From: Zizania palustris
Lineage: Eukaryota > Streptophyta > Magnoliopsida > Poales > Poaceae
Direction: 5' to 3'
Assembly: GCA_019279435.1 (NCBI GenBank)
Contig: JAAALK010000289.1
Span: 44,519,164 to 44,583,163 of the forward strand
DNA: 64,000 nucleotides
How positions within the stretch are numbered: the first letter of the stretch is position 1; each line of letters starts with the position of its first letter. The notes beneath the pieces were generated by a model. That model saw nothing but the letters and a program-made list of their open reading frames with translations. It ran no database searches and was not told the DNA's origin. Of the stretch, positions 33,194 to 43,909 are shown piece after piece. The position numbers and the translations under genes are program-made.

Positions 33194-35425
33194 TTGGCCC
33201 GTGGAAGTACGATTTTAACATGTTGTGGAAACACTGGGGCTGGTAACCTGCTCGAGGGTTTTGACCACTTCTCTTTACCTCACATAGGGGCGTGCTTCGA
33301 GCACCTTCGGGCTCCTCAAACCCTAGCGGCTGAGATTGAGTGGCCGCGTGTGGGCGTTGGTGGAGAATCGAAGGAGCTGTTGGGTGTTGGACGCCGCAGT
33401 TTTGTGCAAGTAGTCGCTGAGCCTCGCATGGCGGAGTGGGGAAACCGTGCGTGGCGCCCTAGACCGCCGCACCGACCTTCACATATCTGGAGGGCGGGGG
33501 GTGGTCAAGGGGGGATGAATCAAGGTTCAGCTTGCCCGGTGCAGCAACTGAGAGCTGGTATGGAGCATGGCGGGAAAGAGAGCTTGGTGGGGAAGGAAGA
33601 GGATGTGACTTTGGGAACAAAAGGGGATTTGCCAAAACAGTCTGCTGCCTGGGACAGAGAGGGAGAAAAATTGGCTTCATCTGAAAGCTCTGAGTCTCTT
33701 CAGACGGCAGATCCAGTGCTGCTAGGTATGGTGGAGCAACCCCCTATGGAAGAGATTAAGCAGACGGATTCTGGTAAGATTGTCTGTTTGAGATGCAAAG
33801 GTGTAGGGCATATTGCTAGGGATTGTAAAGCAAATATGTTCTGTGTGATTTGCGGAAAGCACTCTCACAAAACAGTGGATTGCTTCTTGGAGAAACAGTT
33901 GAAACCAGTGGCTAAGTTTGTTGGATCGGGGGCTAATGGTCTAGGGTGTATTTTGATTCAAAATGCTAGAGATGTCTCTAACAAAGAACATGTTAATCCT
34001 TTGGCTTTAGTTTCTGTTGAAAAAGGCAAAAACCTAACTGAAAAACAAATGGAGAATGGATTCGCTCAACAGTTTAAGTGGAATTGGCTATGGAGAGCCA
34101 AAGACATGGGAAATGGGGCGTTCCAGATCAGATTTCCAAACAAAATGAGATTGGATGAGATTGTCAACTTTGAAGAATTTACACTTAAGGGAACTGATGT
34201 TAGGATCAAAGTGAGGGCGTGGACCCAAGAGGCTGTAGCTGCGGGCAAATTGCATGTGGTCTGGGTTGTTGTTGGAGGTTTACCTGATACTATGAAGAAT
34301 TACTATGCTCTTTGTGAGGTTGGATCCACTTTGGGGGTTGTGATGGAGGTGGATATGGAGTCGGTTAGGAACAAGGATGTGGTCAGGATAAAAATTGGCA
34401 TGATGAACACAACTACCCTCCCTCTATCTTTAGTTCTGACTACACCCAAATTCTTAATGCATGAGGTTTTGTTCTCTCTTGAGTCAATTGTGGAGCTAGG
34501 ATGGTTCAGCAACAAAGATAGGGGGGAAAGGAGCTTGGAGAGTGATAATACCACTGAAATAGGCCTGTTTGGGGATAATTTGACAAAAAAGAGAAATATT
34601 GAAAAGAAGGATGATGCCAACGAAGGGGATATTACTGCCCCTGTGGGTGACAAATTGAATAAGAGGAATGGAAATGTGAGTTTGGAAGCTTGTATGAATA
34701 GCTCTGTGATGATGAAGGATTCTGATGGAGATCTTGCTAAGAAGTTACAAATAGCAGAACTGGGTACCCATGAGGGAGAATTTGAAGAGGGCTCTAAGTT
34801 GACTGATGATATTCTCTGTGATGAAAACATGGACAATGAAAATATGCTGGATAAAGATAGTTGTAATGAGAATGAGGATGATAATATTCTGGCTGACCAC
34901 AATTCTGGTGAAGAAGGGGGGAAACTTCAGATTACTGACAGTGAGGAGTATTTAGATTCGCAAGAGTCTATGGATTTTGCCACCAAGGTTGGGATTGTCA
35001 TACCACCCAAAAATGCTGAACCGGAAGAGGAGGAGAAGAGGAGATGTAGTAGGCTGCGTATGAAGGAGGACAAATCTGTCATGGAGCTCGCTACCACCAA
35101 GAAAGAGGCACAAAATGCTTTTGTGCATAAAAGTACTGATATCCCCTCTTTTACATTTGATGATAATGCAACCCTTTTTGAAATGGCTAATGTCTTGGGA
35201 GTGTCTCTAGGTTGTTCTATTGATCAGGCTAATCATAATTTAGATTTGGTTAAATCTCTGGAGATGGCTAGATTAGACTTATTTCATTCTGCTAATGAGG
35301 AAACTTTAGATGTGGGTGATATTGAGATTGGAGGAAATGATGTTGAGGAACTGAATATAGAAATGCTCAATGATATTGGGTCTGATACTGCTGATGTAGA
35401 TGATGAACTAATAGGAGAATGCTGA
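33194..35425 (+). CDS. LINE ORF1 protein with CCHC knuckles
   Basis: 743 residues, uninterrupted. Residues about 195-235 hold two zinc knuckles in tandem: CLRCKGVGHIARDC and CVICGKHSHKTVDC. Downstream (about 290-440) is the nucleic-acid-binding region common in plant LINE ORF1 (KWNWLWRAKDMGNGAFQIRF ... VWVVVGGLPDTM), similar to DUF4283-bearing proteins. The C-terminal third is acidic, Asn/Asp/Glu-rich, and ends with the module also found in the LINE at 30119-30613. ORF1 proteins coat the LINE RNA and act as chaperones (family role). The true start may lie elsewhere: the first 90 residues show no similarity I know, and the ATG was taken because it is the first in frame. Confidence 0.8.
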   Translation: MARGSTILTCCGNTGAGNLLEGFDHFSLPHIGACFEHLRAPQTLAAEIEWPRVGVGGESKELLGVGRRSFVQVVAEPRMAEWGNRAWRPRPPHRPSHIWRAGGGQGGMNQGSACPVQQLRAGMEHGGKESLVGKEEDVTLGTKGDLPKQSAAWDREGEKLASSESSESLQTADPVLLGMVEQPPMEEIKQTDSGKIVCLRCKGVGHIARDCKANMFCVICGKHSHKTVDCFLEKQLKPVAKFVGSGANGLGCILIQNARDVSNKEHVNPLALVSVEKGKNLTEKQMENGFAQQFKWNWLWRAKDMGNGAFQIRFPNKMRLDEIVNFEEFTLKGTDVRIKVRAWTQEAVAAGKLHVVWVVVGGLPDTMKNYYALCEVGSTLGVVMEVDMESVRNKDVVRIKIGMMNTTTLPLSLVLTTPKFLMHEVLFSLESIVELGWFSNKDRGERSLESDNTTEIGLFGDNLTKKRNIEKKDDANEGDITAPVGDKLNKRNGNVSLEACMNSSVMMKDSDGDLAKKLQIAELGTHEGEFEEGSKLTDDILCDENMDNENMLDKDSCNENEDDNILADHNSGEEGGKLQITDSEEYLDSQESMDFATKVGIVIPPKNAEPEEEEKRRCSRLRMKEDKSVMELATTKKEAQNAFVHKSTDIPSFTFDDNATLFEMANVLGVSLGCSIDQANHNLDLVKSLEMARLDLFHSANEETLDVGDIEIGGNDVEELNIEMLNDIGSDTADVDDELIGEC

Positions 35426-35521
35426 GCACAACCTTGTGGAAATGCAGATATGTTGGGAAGCCTTGGTATTACTAAGGCCAAACAAAGAAAACAGAATATG
35501 AAGAAGAAAAGAAAAATATAA

Positions 35522-38500
35522 ATGAAAGGGCTGATATGGAATATAAGAGGTATAGGGAATTCTGAAAAAGTAAAACATCTATTAGATGTTGCGAGAGACA
35601 AAAAATTGGACTTTGTGAGTATTATTGAAACTATGAAAACAGATTATTCCCAGAGATTCCTAAAAACTCTCAGTGCTGGGAAGCTTTTCACCTGGACTTG
35701 GGCTCCTTCTCATGGGAGATCTAGGGGAATCCTGGTGGGGATTGATGAGGAAATGATGGAAATGGTGGACAAAAAAGTGGGTACTTATTATGTAAAGGTG
35801 AAGATCAAAAACAAAATGGATAAACACATTTGGAATTTGGTGGTGATCTATGGGACAGCGCATCCAGAGGATAGAAATTTGTTTCTTACTGAGTTTTCCC
35901 AAATCTGTCTAGACTCTAAGGAACCTACTATTTATGGTGGAGATTTCAACATTATTAGGAAAGAAAGTGAGAAGAATAAGGTTGGGGGTTACAATAAATG
36001 GAGTTTTTTGTTCAATGCTGTTATTGATATTCATAATCTAAGAGAGTTGAATATGAGTGGTAATCTTTATACATGGAGTAATAATCATGTGAATCCTACT
36101 TTGGAAAAATTGGATAGAATGCTGATGAATACTGATTGGTAGAAAATTTACCCACTTGCCATTGTGATAACTTTGGAGAGAATCCTTTCTGATCACTCCC
36201 CTCTCTTGATAGAGTTTGGAAGTATAAGGAAAAAAATATCAGTTTTTAAGTTTGAGAATAGTTGGATGTTAAGAGATGAGTTCATCCAAGTGGTTAGTGA
36301 TGTTTGTCACTCGACTAAAGGGGGTGGATCTTCCCTAGATAGATGGCAAAAAAAGATGATTGCTTTAAGGAAAAGGTTGAAAGGTTGGAATATGAATTGG
36401 GAAGGGGTTTATAAAAGATCCAAAGCAATAATTATGGAGAGAATAGATGAGATTGATAAAAATTGTGAAAAATTTGGAATGACTTGGAATGATAGAAAGG
36501 AGAGGAGAGAGCTTGAATCTCAGTTGAAGATGCTTATGAGGGAGGAACAGTTGAAATGGTTTCAGAGAAGTAAAGAGAAAGATATTTTGGAAGGTAGCAA
36601 TAATACAAAGTATTTTCATGCTAAATCTAATGGTAGACGAAGGAAAAATATGATTGCTTATCTTAAGGATGGGGAGAACACAATTTCTGATCAAAAAGAA
36701 AAAATGACTTATGTGACTAATTTCTATAAGAGTCTATTTGGAGAAGATACTAGAGTTTCCATTAAACTGAATAATGGGGGGATGGCTCAGGTGAATGAAG
36801 GAGATAAAGCTTCCCTATTAAAACCTTTCACTGAGGAAGAAGTTAAAACAGCAGTTTTTGGAATGGGCAACAATAAATCACCTGGCCCTGATGGTCTCAC
36901 AATAGAATTTTATAAACAGTGCTAGAATATTATAAAACCTGATTTGTTGGACATGTTGACAGATTTTCATCAAGGAAAAGCTGATGTAGATAGACTGAAC
37001 TTTGGGGTCATTACTTTGGTACCTAAATGTAAAGATGCAAATCAGATAAAAAATTTTAGGCCAATTTGTTTGTTAAATGTAAGTTTCAAGATTGTGACTA
37101 AAGTGTTAATGCTAAGGCTAGAAAAGGTTATGGATTATCTCATTGCGAGAAACCAGACTGCTTTTATTAAAGGGAGATATATTCTTGAAGGAGTTGTAGT
37201 TTTACATGAAATTCTAAACTCTTTGAATAGGAAGAAGAAACCTGGGATTGTTTTTAAGGTAGATTTTGAAAAAGCGTATGATAAGATTAAGTGGGCTTTT
37301 GTGTACCAGATGTTGGAGGCTAAAGGTTTCCCTTGTAAGTGGAATGAACTGGGTTATGAAAAGTATTATGGGGGGAAAGGTGAGCATTAAGCTCAATGAT
37401 TAGATTGGACCTTATTTTAAAACCAATAGAGGTCTAAGACAAGGAGACCCCCTTTCCCCTCTTCTGTTTAACTTAGCAGCAGATGCACTTACAATTTTGA
37501 TGCATAGAGCTGGAGAGAATGGGATGATTAATGGTTTGGGACAAGATTTGGTAACTAATGGGATTTTTGTGTTACAATATGTTGATGACACAATTTTCCT
37601 CCTCCAAGATGATCTGACTAGTGCAAAAAATCTTAAATTTGTTCTCTGTCTCTTTGAACAAATGTCTGGTCTGAAGATCAATTTTGACAAAAGTGAAGTT
37701 TTTTGTATTGGCATGGGTGAAGAAAAGAAGAAACAATTCTGTGAGATTCTAACATGTAAGTTGGGTACTTTGCCCATGAAATATTTGAGATTGCCGATTA
37801 ATAAAAAAGATTTTAAACAGAGATAGGAAGAACTGTGAGAACAAGATTGAGAATAGGTTGAGATGCTGGCAAGGGAAATTACTAGACATTGGAGGCAGAG
37901 TACTCCTTATTAACTCTTGTTTGAGCAGTATCCCCCTGTATATGCTATCCTTCTTTCTTTTACCCAAAGGGGTAAAGAAAAAAATGGATTTCTTTAGAGC
38001 AAGGCTTTTGTGGCAAGAAGACCAAGGGATTAAAAAATATCATTTGATCAAGTGGCCTGTAATTTGCAGGCCAAAAATTTGTGGAGGTTTGGGCATACTA
38101 GATCTGCAACTGATGAATGTTGCCCTGATGGGGAAATGGATTTGGAAATTGGAAAATGAAGAGGGTATTTGGCAAGAAATGTTGAGAACTAAATATTTAT
38201 CTGGCAATCCTTTGATGCAAAGGAAGAAGAAAATTGGAGATTCACAGTTATGGGTGGCACTTATTGATATGAGAAGTACTTTTATGCAATTTTGTAGGAA
38301 AAAACTGGGAAATGGCAATAGAACACTCTTTTGGGCAGAGAATTGGACAGAACACGGGAAACTGGCTGACCTGTTTCCCTCATTATATAGGGTAACTTTG
38401 ACAAAAAAATATTACTGTGGCTGATGCTTTGAGAAGTGGTCTTTCAAATGTTAAATTTAGGAGGGATCTTATTGGTGAAAGATATCGGGAATGGATAAAA

Positions 38501-39058
38501 ATGTATAAAATTTGTGAGGATGTGATACTCACAGAGGAGGAGGACAAACTTGTTTGGAGATTGACAAAAAATGGATGCTTCACTGTTAAATCCTTCTACA
38601 CGACACTGAAAATGCAAGAATCTTGTAGGTGCACTGATGTGGTTTGGGACTTGAAAGTACCACTTAAGATTAAAATTTTCTTGTGGATGGCTAAAAAGGA
38701 TAAAATTTTAACAAAAGTAAATCTGATGAAAAAGGGTTGGAAAGGGAACTCCAAAAGCTGTCCTTTCTGTTTCCGAGACGAGACTGTACAACATCTATTT
38801 TTTGACTGCAGTATTGCTCGTTTTGCTTGGACAATGTTAAGGGTGTGTTTTGGTCTTGGCCCTTTTACCGATATGAATCACCTGTGGTTCGTTTGGTTCG
38901 GTCGTCGGGGAAAAAAAGAAAGAGGTTTGGTTGGTGTTGGTGTTGCAGCTCTGTTTTGGAGCATTTGGAAGATAAGAAACGATATATGCTTTAAGAGGAA
39001 GAGGTTGAATGACCCGACTGAATTGATAGACTTGATATGTTTTTGGATCGCTTCATAG
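35522..39058 (+). pseudogene. LINE ORF2 (endonuclease-RT-zf-RVT), multiple breaks
   Basis: The endonuclease reads GLIWNIRGIGN, TIYGGDFNII, then TAG at 36140-36142 just after TDW. ERILSDHSPLLI resumes. A TAG at 36923-36925 replaces a Trp conserved in the other LINE (FYKTFWEIVK there). Near 37350 a 1-nt insertion shifts frame. A TAG follows near 37402, and the RT continues with GLRQGDPLSPLLFN and a YVDD box (37578-37589; YADD in the other copy). A second shift lies near 37815, and a third near 38405 in a run of seven A. The C-terminal zf-RVT part (VPLKIKIFLWM, CPFCFRDETVQHLFFDC) is open to 39058. At least six lesions make it dead. Confidence 0.88.
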
Positions 39059-39400
39059 TCCATCTTGCAGAAATCGGCGAAAAAGGAAAGAAGTCTGGCA
39101 CTGGGGGTGCGGCTGCTCGAGCAAGTAACAAGGGAGATCTTTGATCAAAAGTATGGCTGGGATGCCGGCGGGAATCGACTGTGCGACTGAGTTGGTCCTT
39201 TTGGTGGTTTGTCAGTAGTGGGTGGATGTGATGCAGATACTTGGGTGCGCAAGTAAAAACTGGTCAATGTAATAAGGTGGTGGTATGTTTCGACTTTGCA
39301 TGTGTTGATTTGGAGTGTTTTGTAGTAGAACTTTGCTCATTTCTTTAATGGAAATGGGAGAGGATTCAGTCCTCTCTTTCTCAAAAAAAAATAAAAAAAT

Positions 39401-39836
39401 GTTGCAACACTCAATAAAAAATATTCAATCACATTATAAAAAAATATTTCAAACAGACGAAACATAATATGTGATGTTGTCTAAAATATCAAAAAAAACA
39501 AACATATAAAACAACACGTTCATGTTAACGCTACGATAAAAATAAAAAAATATTAAGACATGAACTGTGCATTGTGAACAAATGTTTAACAGTAACCAGC
39601 TTTCTCCGTGTTGCCGCTTTTCTCGGCGTTATTTTGCGTGTGGAGGTGAAGTGTGCCATCTGCCATGGCCGTCCAGCCAACCACGCAGCGAAAACCCAAC
39701 GAGGAGTCGGGGAGTCCGCAATGCCGCACATCCCGCGCATGGTGGAAGCTGCAGGCCGCCGTGCACTCCCCAGGTTCGCCCGCCGGAGCGCGGCCGCCTG
39801 ATCCTCCCGCGTCCAGCGAGCGACGCGGAGGCCGAC
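39401..39836. other. short upstream region of the CHX gene
   Basis: The left half is AT-rich with A-runs next to the LINE tail; the right half, from 39600, is GC-rich and probably 5' UTR. An open frame extends upstream of the chosen ATG (to 39567), but its sequence has no similarity I know. No clear TATA box was seen. Confidence 0.4.
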
Positions 39837-42506
39837 ATGGCCACATCGGCCGATGATTGCGGCGTCGACCCTGCGGTGCAGAACGTGTCCGTGGACACGC
39901 TGTTCCTCATCGTCATCCAGGTCGCCGCCGTCGTCGCCCTCGGCAAGTTCATCCACCTCTCCCTCCGGCGACACAACCAGCCCAGCGCCATCTCCCAGAT
40001 CATCGTACGTAGTAACGCCGTCGTCGTCCGTCGTCTTCTTCTCGTAATCAGTCGATCGATCGATCTCGGTCTGATTGGAAATGGGGAGTTCCTTTCTTGC
40101 AGGCGGGGGTCATGGTGGGGAGCCTGGATCTGCACGACATGATTGTTCACGTCGACGTGGAGAACGTGGAGGACACGTACGGCCGGTACGTGTCCGAGGC
40201 GCGCATCTTTTACATGTTCTACGTTGGCCTGGATGCCGACCTCGCCGCGATCTGGAACGACACGCGCCGGTGCATCATCGTCACGTACGCGAGCGTGGCC
40301 ACCTGCTTGCTCCTCGCGGCCTTCGTCTCCGGCGGCATGTACGGCAGCATGATGCACACCCCGGTCAGGTCTCCAGAGCTGCTGGCCGCCGTCCTCATGC
40401 TGACGCTGGCCAACACCGCGTCCGTCGACGTCTCGCGGATGACCGCCGAGCTCAAGCTCACGGCCACGGACAGCGGCCGGCTCGTCGTCGCCACGGCGAT
40501 CGCGACCAACGTCATCTGCATCGTCGGCGAGGGGGTCTTCTCGTGCATGAAGCTGGCCTCGAGCAGGACCCCGGGCTACAGCGCGCCGGAGCGGCTGGGG
40601 TGGGGCGTGCTGGCGCTGCTCAAGGTAGGCGTCGCGCTGGCGTTGCTCCGGCCGGTGGTGGCGTTCATCAACCGGCGCAATGCTGGCCGGCACCGCATTG
40701 GGAACTGGGAGCTGGTGCTGCTCCTCGTCGCCGTCTCCTTCATCGGAAACTTCCCGCAGCGCGCGGGATTCGACGGGATGCCGGTGAGCCTCCTGCTGGG
40801 ACTGGCGTTCCCGAGGGAAGGGCCCGTGGCGAGGAGCGTCATGGACACGCTCGCGTACCCGCTGCACGCCTTGGTCATGCCCTTCTACTTCGGCGCCATG
40901 GGCATGAGAATAAACTTCGGCGCCATGTCCGGCGCGATTGTCGTGCCCGCCATCCTCCTCACGCTGCTCGGCCTGATCGGCAAATGCCTCGGCACCATGG
41001 GCGCCGCTAGGTACCTCAAGATGCCGCTCGCCGACGCCCTGCGCTTCGGCGTCCTGCTCAACATCAAGGGGCACGTCAACATGATCGACATGAGCTTCGC
41101 CAGCTCAGAAGGGGTACGTTTTGTGCCCTAGCTACGAGCCTAGCATGTCTAGCTAGCTAGCTACCACAGTGCCGCCACTGATTCTTGGTGGTGCGTACAC
41201 TCAGATCTGGGCGGAGCAGGCGCTCATGGCGATGGTCGTCGGCAGCATCATCAGCACCGTCATCGCCGGGCCGGTGTTCGCCGCCCTGTTCCGCAAGGAG
41301 AGGGAAGCGTACGCGTGCAGTGACCAGGCACTCGAACACCTCGCGCCGGACCAGGAGCTGCGCATGCTCGCCTGCGTGCACGGCGCCCGCGGCGCGCCGG
41401 GCATGCTCAGCCTCCTCGAGCTCCTGGCGACGACTGCCCGCGCGCAGCCCACCATCCAAGTCCTTCACCTGTTCGACGCCGCCAGCATGCACGTCGCGCC
41501 GAAGTACTACCACCAGCAGGTCCAGGACAGCGACAAGCACGTCGATCGCCGCGCCGACGATACCACGCAGGTGAACTGGGCCGTCGACGTGTTCACCTCC
41601 GTGACCGGTCTCTCCATCCGCCAGGTCGACATGGCCGACCGAGGCGCCGCCGTGAACGCAAAGAACATCCACCGCTGCATGGAGGAAGTCCGTGCCGGCC
41701 TCCTGCTGCTGCCGTACTACAAAGAGCAACGCTACGATGGCAAGATGGTCTGCCGGTCCGAGGAACGCTGCCAGCTCATCCGCGTGGTGCTGGAGCGCGC
41801 CCCGTGCACCACCGGCGTCTTCTCCGACCGCCCGTTCTGGGGCGGGGGCGCCAGCTTCCAGCTGCCGACCAAGATATCACAAAGCGAAGAGACGACATCA
41901 GGAAACCAAGGCGACCAGAAGGTGGGGACCCACGTCGCCGCCGTCTTCCTCGGAGGCCCCGACGACCGAGAAGCGGTGGCGTTCGCATGCCGCCTCGCCA
42001 AGAACGACGTCGTCAGGCTGACAGTCATCCGCTTCGTTCTAGGCGTCACGCAGGACGTCCTAGCAAACGATGATCGCATCCCGACGACAAGAACCGATCG
42101 CAGCGACGCCGGGGAGGTACTGTCCGTCGTGGTCCGCCACGACGACGGCTTCGACGACGACGCCGGCGTGGGCGATCCAGACGAGCGCTGCATGTCGGAG
42201 TTCCGCCGCGCGTACGTGGCAAAGGAGCTCGCGGAGTACTCGGAGAAAGCGGTGAGCGGGCCGATGGACGTGGTGGAGGCACTGCGCGGGACGGCCGGGG
42301 CGTTTGCGCTGGTCGTGGTGGGGCGCGGCGGGCGGCAGCCGCCGGAGCTGGTGGTGGGGCTCGAGGGGTGGGCCGAGTGCGCGGAGGTGGGCCCGGTCGG
42401 GGAGATCCTCTCGTCGAACGACTCGCTGGAGATGGGCTCCGTGCTCGTCGTGCAGCAGAAGACGCCGCCGCCGTTGCACCTCGACGGCCTACCGCCGGCG
42501 ATCTGA
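39837..42506 (+). CDS. CHX-type cation/H+ antiporter
   Basis: Three exons: 39837-40004, 40103-41113 and 41205-42506, all phase-0 junctions with GT-AG introns of 98 and 91 bp. The product is 826 residues, normal for the plant CHX (CPA2) family. Exons 1-2 encode the Na_H_Exchanger-like membrane part with about a dozen hydrophobic segments (for example TLFLIVIQVAAVVAL, AILLTLLGLIG) and the signature AELKLTATDSGRL. Exon 3 finishes the last membrane helix (ALMAMVVGSIISTVIAGPVF), then a soluble half with the family strings LRMLACVHG and AVFLGGPDDREAVAFACRLA. The ATG has a good context (GCCGACATGG). CHX proteins move K+ or other cations against H+ in endomembranes or the plasma membrane. The TM5 stretch reads ATAIATNVICI (Asn192) where most members have an Asp; a divergent function is possible. 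Confidence 0.9.
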
Positions 42507-42533
42507 CACCCCGGCCCTACACAATTAATGTAC

Positions 42534-42539
42534 AATAAA
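42534..42539 (+). promoter_or_regulatory. poly(A) signal of the CHX gene
   Basis: AATAAA 28 bp after the TGA stop, in AT-rich sequence. Confidence 0.55.
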
Positions 42540-43010
42540 ATCAAAGTAAATCTCGAGGATTATTTTAGCTGTGTATATTTAGAGAGTAGAAACTAGATCA
42601 AATTTTGCATTATATAAGTAAAATATAACGAATAATTAACAAATACACGATCATTTGCCGTATTGTCAATTACATGCATGTTCCCCTTCCCGCGCTTTTC
42701 TCCCCTCCCCGGAACGGAAAAGATGCCCGTTTTTTCGTCTTGTTTGCAATCTTTTGTCTCCCAGAATTTTTTAGCGCCACGGCCGTGCCGTCCTCCCCGG
42801 CCGGCGAAGGCGCTCATGGTAGTGAGCTTAGCTCCGCTCATGGCGAAGGCGAAGGCTAAGGCGATGTGCTCTCGCCTGTCGCACAGCTTCCTTCCCCGAG
42901 GTAATAAGGCAAGCCTTGAATTTTTTTATAATATTTTTTAAAAAAGATTTCAAAATTGGTAGATGAATTTCAAAAATTGTAAAATTAGACTTATGTCGAT
43001 AATTTATCGG
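42540..43010. other. intergenic, CHX to MULE
   Basis: A GC-rich island (42670-42900) with small open frames of no recognised family lies between AT-rich flanks. Confidence 0.4.
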
Positions 43011-43040
43011 CCGAACGAAGTCATATCAGACTTCGTTCGG
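43011..43040. repeat. perfect 12-bp hairpin
   Basis: CCGAACGAAGTC (43011-43022), a 6-base loop ATATCA, and GACTTCGTTCGG (43029-43040). The related word GCCGAAC recurs near 43149 and 43178. It lies about 125 bp upstream of the MULE TATA box and could be a transposase-binding or regulatory site. Confidence 0.7.
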
Positions 43041-43164
43041 TCATTCATCAGCCAAATATGGTCACGTCAGCGCTAACGGGTCGCGCAACTGCTACTTCGG
43101 CAGTTCGGCCGATGGAGGCTGACGTGGCCTGGTTCAGTTGTTTAAGTGCCGAACCTGACTGACT

Positions 43165-43171
43165 CTATAAA
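43165..43171 (+). promoter_or_regulatory. TATA box of the MULE transcription unit
   Basis: CTATAAA, followed about 60 bp later by a good donor (AAG|GTGATT at 43231). The ATG of the MULE frame comes after the matching acceptor. Confidence 0.45.
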
Positions 43172-43230
43172 CAGAGAGCCGAACGCCCCTTCTTCACCAT
43201 GTTCGGGTTGTCTCAACATTCACCTCTAAG

Positions 43231-43904
43231 GTGATTTTTTCTACTTTTTATATTCAGTTTTAAATATTTTAGTAGTAGTTTAGTAGTAGTTTAGAAGTAG
43301 TTTGGTAATAGTTTAGTAGTAGTTTAAAAGTAATTTATTAGTAGTTTAGTATTGTTTTAGGAGTAATTTAGTAGTATTTTAGAATTAGTTTAATAGTAGT
43401 TTAGTAATATTTTAGGAGTAATTTCCTAGTAGTTTAGGAGTAATTTAGGAGTAATGTAACATTATTTTAGACCACCTAATGAGTACCGTACATTTAATTT
43501 ACATATACTTTTGAAATAATTTAGGATTATTTTAAAGATAATTTAGGAGTGTTTTAGAGATAATTTAGGTTGTATTACACATATTTCAGAGATAATTATA
43601 GCATAATATACATATTAAATAAACAAAGTCCTTCATTGTTCGTAGATTTGTTATGCTTGCTTGGTAATCTGGTTGACATAAGACCTCACTGCATCTGTTG
43701 TGTCCTGTGTTATTCCAAGTATTTGCATGTATTTTATTTTAGTTTGTTATTTATATATTATAGCGATAATTTCAACATGATTATCGTACTATGAAAAGCT
43801 TGATGACGTAGAGTCAATGTTAAATATTTGTTTGTTGTATTCATATTGTTTGGTGCTTTACTTTAGGATAGAACTTAATTGTGGTGTGAAATTAATGTTT
43901 TCAG
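43231..43904 (+). other. probable 5'-UTR intron with TAGTAGTTT repeats
   Basis: Donor AAG|GTGATT at 43231 and acceptor TTTTCAG at 43898-43904, six bases before ATGGATAGAAC. Within it, 43262-43570 is a degenerate array of TAGTAGTTT/TAGGAGTAATT words with a period of about 11-12 bp. T-rich content fits an intron. No transcript was seen, so the splice call is inference. Confidence 0.45.
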
Positions 43905-43909
43905 GCATT

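Larger units (their letters stand above)
32814..39399 (+). mobile_element. L1-type LINE, near full length, ORF2 broken
   Basis: Same family as the LINE at 20.4-30.6 kb but on the plus strand. It has a GC-rich 5' part, ORF1 (33194-35425), a 96-nt gap, ORF2 (35522-39058, interrupted), a 3' UTR and an A-rich tail (39383-39399). The string of eight A, T, four A occurs at 32801-32813 and again within the tail, so it may be the TSD; the low complexity makes this weak, and the 5' end is uncertain by some hundred bases. It ends about 440 bp before the CHX start codon. Confidence 0.82.

Noticed and set aside
39629..41074. 481-residue open frame on the minus strand
   Set aside because: It lies opposite the first exons of the CHX gene; its His/Arg/Glu-rich sequence is an antisense shadow of GC-rich codons.
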